Assembly (NCBI GenBank): GCA_940671915.1
Contig: CALNVZ010003426.1
Span: 31,862,023 to 31,926,022, forward strand
DNA: 64,000 bases
Origin: Paracentrotus lividus
Lineage: Eukaryota; Echinodermata; Echinoidea; Camarodonta; Echinidae
Direction: 5' to 3'
Part shown: positions 39,801 through 48,800 of the stretch, in pieces
Position numbering within the stretch: position 1 is the stretch's first letter
Layout of the letters: the number at the start of each line of letters is the position of its first letter
The notes under the pieces: model-generated
What the model saw: only the letters and a program-made list of their open reading frames with translations
Databases searched by the model: none
Told to the model about the DNA's origin: nothing
Made by a program: the position numbers and the translations under genes

Positions 39801-42800
39801 GCACAATTATTTGCTCGCAGCAGAGGAACTGCCCCGTTGTGTATCGTGTGATTGTGTTTTATCAGTTAAGCATATCCTTATTGAATGTGTTGAATTTAGC
39901 CACATACGTACTAATTTTTATGACGTACCGGATTTAAAAACGTTATTTTGTGACGTTTCACGCTCAAGAATTGTGGATTTCCTTAAGAAATAAATCTTTT
40001 TCTCAGATTTTAAAAAAATAACATTGAAGCTTATCAAAGCAGCTATGACAATTATTAAGACATTAAATATTAACTATAGTCTTTCGGGGAGACTTTAAGC
40101 CGTCGGTCCCGTGTGATGGAGAGCAACCCCACTTGCACGTTAAAGAACCTGCTTTCCTATTCGAAAAGAGTAGGGAATTTTTTCCGGGAAAGTAGCACCC
40201 AACTAACTCAGTATACGCCGCATTAAAGTAATATCTAGTTTGACACTTATATGACACATTGTGTTGGTAGTGTCGTTAAACCCTAATCAATCAATCAATC
40301 AATCCAAACCTTCACTCATATATTTCTTTTATTTTTCTGCACTTTCTAAAACCAATTTAAACCCAGGGTGAACTTCCCCTTTAATGTTTGTAAAGGATGT
40401 GTTTATACTTCTAAATATTTATACACAATATCACACCACATATATTGATAGCATGTAGGACCCCGCAGATCAGACTGGTAAAAAACCTTCACAAAGTTAA
40501 AAAGTCACTTGAGTTATTTTAAAATACGCATTTGATTATATTTCTATTTTGTTGACGAGATTATGAATGAACATATTATGCTCGCAACAATATCTAACCA
40601 CGAAGCTATATATTGCTGCAAAAAAAAAAAATATACCTCTTTACATCCGCTGCCACTAAATTATGGAAAGGATTCTTAAGGCCACCGCACACCATACGAC
40701 TTACGACTTTCGAGTTTCGACTGACCGACTTTGGATCTGAAATAACATAGAGCATTGCAAAATTTTCGCGCTAACTTATTTCAGATCCAAGGTTGGTCAG
40801 TCGCAAGTCTTGAGTCGTATGGTGTGTGGTGGCCTTTATGTCAATTATCACTCCTTCAATCTTGCCTCCCTCTCTTGCCTCATTCTCGTGTATTTCTACC
40901 CCATTCATCCTTTCTCTTCCCTCTTATTCTTTCTGCAGTTACCGCTTGTGTGGAAAGTGTTTTGTTTGATGACAAGGTATTCCTTGTTTTTACTCTGTAC
41001 CTTTTGGAAGAATCGGCCGTGTATCACTTCAGTCCAGCTGATCAGGTAACATTTCTTGGTTTAACAATTTTAACACATACTTATGTACATTATTGGCATT
41101 AGCTTTTATTAAGGGCACTTGTATGCAGTTCACAGTCATGAATGTTCTTGGGCAAGGCATTCTCTCTGCTTTTGCTTCAGTCCACCCATATGTAAATGGG
41201 TATGGGGCTGGTGATAGCCGACTCAAAGCATGAAGTAGAATCCGATAAATGGGGTGTTAATACGCATTATAAATAATAGTATTATAATTTTTTTTTTTTA
41301 ATATAAACATAGGTTTCACATGTTATATATCAAAATGAACTATATCATACGAAAAATGTTAGGCGAAGGAAATTTTTGGCGAAGGATATCCGTTAATTCA
41401 TGTATGAAGCACCGACAAATGCAAACTTTTATTGCAATTGATATGTAGTTGTGAGGATAAGAAAACATGTACATAGCTCAGATTCCTTACTACTGACTAC
41501 CGTTCGTGATATCTGCAAAGATTTAAAAGGGAAAAAAAAAAAAACGAACAAAGGAAATAAATATCCTCTGCTGGGAGGCGAATCCAACCAGCTCTCTAGC
41601 TTTAGTACACAAACACTTTGCCATTGAACCGATATAGAATGGAGTTCTATTGCCGCACACGTTCATTTCTGAAATGGAAGAAAATGGAAAGTGATAGATG
41701 GAAGTTCAGAATTAAAGACTCTCATTTGAATACCGACTGTGACCGATTGCGGAAGAAATTTACACTTCAAACGTTTTGATAGGAATCGATACCGGAGTAA
41801 TGCGACCTCCCATACATCCGTGACTACACCAGTGACATTGATTGTAATTACTCTGGTAGACTATTTTCCTATGTTTTGGTCTTTTTCAGAAATTTAAGTT
41901 ATTGCAGAATGTTGAAGCTGAGCATGCCCGAGTAGTAACAAGCTTCAGCTATCAAAGCACGTATGGATTCGCTCTGGCTGATCATATCAGTGTCGTCGAT
42001 GTAGATGATACTGTTGAAGTCCAGATTCGGGTAAGGATGTACAGAAAAAAAAAATCATCTACAATATTCAATATAATTATCTATTGAAAAGGCCCTTAAT
42101 TACTCAATTATGACAGAGTAGCATCATTACTACTCACTTCTTTTCTTTCTTTTTTTTTTTCCTTAATTTCTCTTATAATTCTTATACTACCAAGTGAGTC
42201 AGAAAAAACTTTACACCTAAAAAATCTCAATAAAAAGAAAAATCAATTTATAAACCCCAAATTCGTATACATATTCTGAAAGAGTAATTCCCCCCGCATC
42301 TTTTGGTACCAATTTTGTGTGTTATATTTTTACGCTTGGATGAACGAGACACATTGTTTGTGAACATGTCATTTTCGAATTGTGCCAGAATGGGAGTAAA
42401 ATCAGAACAACAAAAAGCTAGAAAAAAGCAACTTTATCCTGATTAATATAGTAAGCTTTTTAACGAAAATTTCTTTCGCTTAATAACTTGGCAGGGGTGT
42501 TGTTTTACATATTGCCTACATTTTGTATGAAAATGAGATAGATCTGTAGAGTCAGGCATGAGTGAGCACACGTCAAAGACAAAATAATCACTTTTCAAAA
42601 GTATTAGTAGGTCTTTTTAGGTCAGTCAGTGGCAATTTACTCTTTGATGTGTACTCATTCGTGCATTACTTGACGAGTCAATCTAATTTTCATACAAAAA
42701 TGTAGTCAATGTGTGTAACAACACCCCTGCAAAGTTATTAAACGGAAGACATTTTTGTTAAAAAGTTATGCTATCTTAATCAAGATGAAGTTGCATTTTT

Positions 42801-45800
42801 CTAGCTTTTTGTTGTTTTAATGTTACTCCCATTCTTGCACAATTCGAAATTGACATGTTCACAAACAATGCGTTGTGTTCATCCAAGCGTAAATATATAC
42901 CACACAAAAATGGTACCAGAAGATACGGGATGAGTTACTCTTTCTGAATATGTAAAATAATTTGGAATTTATAAATTGGTTTCCTTTTTATTGACATTTT
43001 TCTAGGTGTAAAGTTTTTTTTGACTCACAGTGTATAGTGTTATGAAATTAGATTTGTGTAAATATGTACTGTCATGGTGACCTCGAATCAAGCCTCGTGC
43101 TTATATAGATTCTTGCCTCCTTTCACATGATTTATATCATACGAATTTATTTATATTATGTACTTTTTTTTTCTTTCCTTCAACGAAAGATTTTATTCAA
43201 TCATTCCAGAGCAACATATTTATACATATAACAAGTTGTGATAATATTTGAATTTAAACAAACAAATATCAACAAAATTATTACATCATTTGTACAAGTC
43301 TCCATCTGTCTAGCCAAACCACAAACTTATTATTCTTAGTGTAAAGAACCCGTTCAATTTCTTTAACAAGTCTAAGCATATTTTGAAAAGAGTTTAAAGA
43401 AAGTCGTTCCTGTTTGCTTTTGGTTTTGAATATAAAGTATTTAGCATATAATATAACAAAATTTAAGCTAGATTGTCTACCATCTGGGAAGCCGAAAAGA
43501 AATGTGTTTCTATTGAAGACGACTTCGTTGTTAAGAACATTAGATTGCAAATCTTGAATGAATTGATGTGTAACATTACATTCCCAAAACAAATGTGAAA
43601 TAGTTTCAACGGATGATAAGCAGAATGTACACAAATTAGAATCTGCTATATATATTGGTATATACCAATAGCATGAAGGTGTTTGTTGACCCCAAGTATT
43701 CGATGCAATATTCTGAATTGAAAATAACGCAGCTTCGTAGAGAGACAACATTTAAAAGGAATATTATAAAGCTTTTTCCAGTTTTGAATAGGTTCAGTTA
43801 AAATTGTATTCCATTTAATTTCCGAAGTCGGAATTCGAAAGATTCTTTCAACACAAAGTTGATGGATATATTTACAAACTCTGAAATTCTTCTTCAGGTT
43901 ATGTAACAATTCTTCTTGGAGTGTTTTGTTTTCAACTTGGGGTTGTTGAATGCCGTGTTTCCATTAATTTGGAATTGCCGAAAGCAATGAATAGTATTCG
44001 AGAAAATTGCATCGAATGTTACATTTCTGCATAAATACAGTATGTGAATAAAAGAAACCATGCTCATCTAACAAATGCCGAACTTGTGTAATGCCATTTT
44101 CTATCCAATTGTGTTTGAACACAACATTACCACCTATTTTAATTAAAGAGTTATTCCATAACACTTGTCTTAAAAAGTTTACATCAGGTCCAATTAAAAT
44201 ATCGGAAAAGGTTAACGCACTCCAAGATAATAAAATTTCACGTATAAAAGAGTTTTTTACTTTGGATATTTTGGGATCTTGTGTTTTTAAATTGCACAGC
44301 CAAAATAAATCACCACCTAGATGTTTTAAACAGTATTTAAAAAAACATTTCCATTTTCCTATATTATCACCATCGGTTATTCTTTTGACCCGTGCAATTT
44401 TTAAACCTGTAATTACTGATGGAAGATGTAACATTTTCAAACCACCTTGACAATAATCTCCAATAATCGTGTGGTGGTTAATTTTATCTGGCTTTCCGTT
44501 CCATATAAAAGAATACATTAAAGAATTAATTTCGTACAAAAAACCTTTCGATGGCTTTGGAAGAACAGATAGAAGAAATATTAATTGAGAAAGGCCCAAT
44601 GACTTTAATATAGTGATTCTCCTAATCGGTGTTAAATCTCTCATATTCCATATTTTCAAATTATTTTTCAGTTTCTGTAATTTTGGAGGGAAATTTAGTT
44701 CAAATAAATTATCAGGATTAGTCGAAAACACACACCTAAAAGCTTGTAGGGGCCTTTTGAATATTTCAGTCCAGAAAAAGATATGTCCGGAGGGTGGGCT
44801 TTGTAATACCCAAGAGCTATTATTTCTGACTTGTTTCGGTTAATGCGTAATCCCGAAAATACTTTGTATCGGTCTAAAATATTCATAATGGTTCTCAGTG
44901 ATTTGACGTCCTTAAAATAAAAAGTAGTGTCATCAGCATATGAATTAAGTTTAATTTCTATATCATTCACCGTAAGGCCTTTAATATCAATATCTCTTCT
45001 TATCCATATACACATTATTTCATTACAATTGATAAACAGGAGGGGGCTTAGAGGGCACCCTTGTCTTACGCCACATGAAACATTAAAAAAATTAGTAGCA
45101 TTTCCATTGTTCAACACACAAGAGGATATATCATTATACATAACTTTTACCCAAGATATCAAATCTTCTCCAAAATTGAAATATTCTAAAGCTTTGAACA
45201 AAATAGACCATTCCAATTTGTCAAATGCCTTTTCTATATCAACAATTAATATGAACCCTGGAATATCATATTCATTTGTGAATTCAATCATATCTAAGGC
45301 TAAACGAATGTTCTCCCCTATGTACCGACCATGCAAAAATCCCGTTTGGTCATTATTAATAATATTGGATAAGACGTTTCGTAGTCTCAGAGCTAGACTC
45401 TTAGCGAGAATTTTATAATCGGTATTCAATACAGATATAGGTCTCCAATTACGGAGGAATATTGGATTTTGATCTTTCTTAGGAATAAGGTTAATGATAC
45501 CTCTCCTTTGGTCTAATGATAATTTACCTTGTATAAATGAGTAATTAAAACTTTTAAACAATATTTCTCCTAAATCTTTGAAGAAGAATTTGTAGAATTC
45601 ACAAGGAAAACCATCTGTTCCTGGAGTCTTATTATTTTTCATAGTTTTAAGTGTATTAACGCATTCATGTAATGTTATAAAACCTTCACATTTCTTTTGC
45701 AATTCTGCTGATAATATTGGGCTTCCATTATCTCGAGGTAAAAATAAATTGAGATCAGCTTGAGGAGGGTCACATGAAGAAAAATAGATTCATAATATTC

Positions 45801-48800
45801 TTTTATAGCAATAAGTATTTCATCTCTTGATGTTATTATTTTATCGTGATCGACATGTAATTTAGTAATAAATTTTTGTCGTTGATTTCTCTTCTCTAGA
45901 TTTATAAAGTATCGGGTATTCCTTTCACCATTTTCTATCCAGTTTGCTTTTGATCTTATCATTATTCCTTTAATTTTCTTCTCATATAACGCTTCAAGCT
46001 CTTCTCTGCATAACTTTATATCATCACTGATTGATTTTGAGCATAAGAAGATTCAAGAATATTAAGACTATCAATGAGTTTTTTCTCTTGTTTTCTACCT
46101 TCTCTCGCTTTCTTTATGGAATAATGAATTGTCATCGACCTTATTTGACATTTAAGAAAATCCCAAAATGTATTAGGATCGAGAGCATCATAAAAATTCT
46201 TTTTATTTTCTTGTATACACTTACGAACCATATCTGCGTATATTTCATCATGCAATAGTGAAGTATTGAATTTCCAAAACCCACGTCCTCTGATTTCATG
46301 TATAGAATTTAAATTTACATTTATAGCTGAATGATCGGTTTTAAAACCAGGCACAATATTAAATTCATCAATCTGTGTTACAAGATTATGTTATACTAAG
46401 AAAAAATCCAAACGACAAAATATATTTCTAGAATGCCACGTGAACATTTTAACTGTAGGATTGTTCAATCGCCATATATCAACTAAATTGTACTCATTCA
46501 TTATCGTTTTGATAGAATTCAAAGAATGTGAATGCGTTATCTGAGGAAGACCCCCTTTTTTGTCTATTGTTACATCCAAAATTAGATTAAAATCTCCGCC
46601 CCAAACCACAGATTCACAATCAAAGTTCATATTAAGCTGGTGAAGAATATTTTCAAAAACTTGATAGTTGTCCACATTTGGACCATAACCAATTATGAAT
46701 GTTAGCTTTTGCTTATTTAAAACAACGTCCAAAATAATGAAACGTCCTTCATCATCGTGATATTTTTTTTCAACAACAATATCTGAAATGTCTTTAAACA
46801 AAATACAAACACCTCTACTATTTGAAGTTCCATGTGAAAAGAATAGTGACCCTACTCCCCAATCTTCTTTCCAATATTTTTCATTTTGTAAGGTGGAGTG
46901 GGTTTCTTGCAAAAACAATATAGAAGCCTTCTTATTTTGTAACCAAGAGAAAACTTGTATTCTTTTAAATCTATCACCCAAACCACGGGCATTCATCGAA
47001 TACAGTCCAGTATTATTCATGACGTTCATTGTTCCTACCTAAGAACATGTACATATGATTATATCGATAAAGGAATTGTTTGCATAACATTTTACATAAA
47101 TTCATCTGATGTAAACAAATAGCATAAAAAGCCATATTTTGCCAAATTGCTTTACCACAACATGAGAAAGAATAAAAGTTTTCGTATATAGAATAATCAA
47201 AGTTTCTTTCTTGTCCTTGTCCTAGTTTTATCTCCATGTTAAAAGTTTTTGCTCTGCGAATGATTGAAAATAATGTCTGCAATATGGCGCTGAAAAACGA
47301 ACTGTTGTCAAAAGGGAGCTGCTTTCCGTTCCGCCCTAAAGTGAATTGCCAAATAAATCAAATTGTCATAATTTCGATCCTTCTGATCCTCTTAAAGATA
47401 TGAAGCTTTACATAAGATTTCGATGAATTTGACCCATAAAAATGAGATCAAAGCGAGAAATATTTAACTATACATCGGTATTGTCGGCTATTTGGTCAAC
47501 TTATCTAGCCGTGGACATGATGACGTTAGATGGCGTGGTGCAATCGTTTACGTCGACACTGCGTTAAAATGGCACCGTTATACATAGCATTACAATCGAA
47601 CAAATTATGTAGAAAATGGCGCTAACGTGCCACGCCCTGGCCGCCATTTTTCGGATGAAAAAAAAAAGGTATTGCTTTCCGTAATGAAAAACATCAGTCA
47701 CTTCCATTCGGCCTTTTTTCTTTTCTATTTTGCTCTCAAATTTCACGGAGCACTAACCAGTGTATCGTCGTCATCTGCCTCATGATGAACTTGAGCCGTA
47801 ACGATACGTTCAAGATGAGGTGGTGGTGATTCGGGTTTGTCGACGTCGATCTGGTCTCCGGGTCCAGCCATGAGCTCGATGAGGGTTGAATTAGCCGTGG
47901 GTTGGGTAGGGGTTGGGTTGAGCGTGGAGCCATCGTTTCCGTTGGTACTTGAGTTGGCGTTAGAAGCTTGGGGCGATCCATGGGAAGCGGCACCTGTGGC
48001 ATTGTGTGTAGGCGAGCTGTAAAATGGCGCTAGTAAGCCACGCCCTTGACGCCATTTTCCCGCTGAAAAATTGTAGCGCGTTCCGGATTGAAACGCTGCA
48101 TTCACCTCCTTCTGCCATTTCTTTTTTCCTCTCTATCTTTCTTAGTCAGATCATCAATGACATACATTTTCTCCTTTTCAAGCACTTTTCTCTGTTGTGA
48201 CATAACATACTTTTTGTCCTGAAAAGACAGCATCTTAACGAGAAGGTGACGTGGCAGATTCTTTATTTGGGGGCCATCTCGGTGTGCACGTTCAATCTGG
48301 GGTTCCAAAATTCCGAAATGTTTCTTTATGATATCTTTAGCCACCTCCATCCCGTTCTCATTAGGGAGTTGAACAGCCCCAACAATTCGAAAATTGTTCC
48401 TTCTGGAAAAGCGTTCGAGTTTGTTTTCAGCTGACTCTGCTATTTCTAGTCGGGCCTCATGGGTCGAAACGCGGGCTTCCAATTCGGGCACTTTTTTCTC
48501 AAGTGGGCTAACCTTCTTTTCCAGTTCTGTAGTTCTCCTGTGCTGATATGCTAAGGCTTCCTCAAAACGCGATAACATTGACCGAATGTCCACTATTCCT
48601 TTCCGCACAAAAATTTCAAAGTCAGAAGGAGCGGCTTTGGTGCTTGTATCGGAAGACGCAAGCTGGCCGGGATCCTCCCCGGTGGGGCCAGTTGATGTTC
48701 CGCTTCGAAGATCAGGCATGGTTGATTTTCCTATTATACGTAGCTAAGCGTGCGAAAACGGGAGCTCCCGAAAAACGTGTTACCCTTCAGTGGCCATACT

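Larger units (their letters stand above)
29143..40302 (+). mobile_element. I/Jockey-group non-LTR retrotransposon (assembly-duplicated 5' part)
   Basis: Order on the + strand: 5' leader (GTCGTAAGAGGCGACTAAAA), gag-like ORF with CCHC knuckles, AP endonuclease, reverse transcriptase, RNase H, 3' UTR and an AATC-repeat tail. The RNase H domain after RT plus the short-repeat tail fit the I group (I/Nimb/Ingi-like) rather than CR1 or L1. The 13-base target copies sit only at the extreme ends, so this is one insertion. Positions 29330-32945 and 34742-38380 are the same sequence twice, with one-base differences, separated by T-rich sequence and a 25-N gap. The true element is probably about 5.8 kb. 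All ORFs are interrupted, in part by likely consensus errors. Confidence 0.85.
28726..40384. mobile_element. Palindromic TTAA-flanked MITE split by a LINE
   Basis: The left end TTAAAGGGGAAGTTCACCCT (28726) is the exact reverse complement of the right end AGGGTGAACTTCCCCTTTAA (to 40384), extending over 22 bases. The inner arms also mirror each other (GCAGAATAATAAAAGAGAAAT against ATATTTCTTTTATTTTTCTGC). Without the LINE and one target copy it would be about 486 bp (28726-29142 plus 40316-40384). No coding capacity. A relative is at 20465-21015. Confidence 0.8.
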
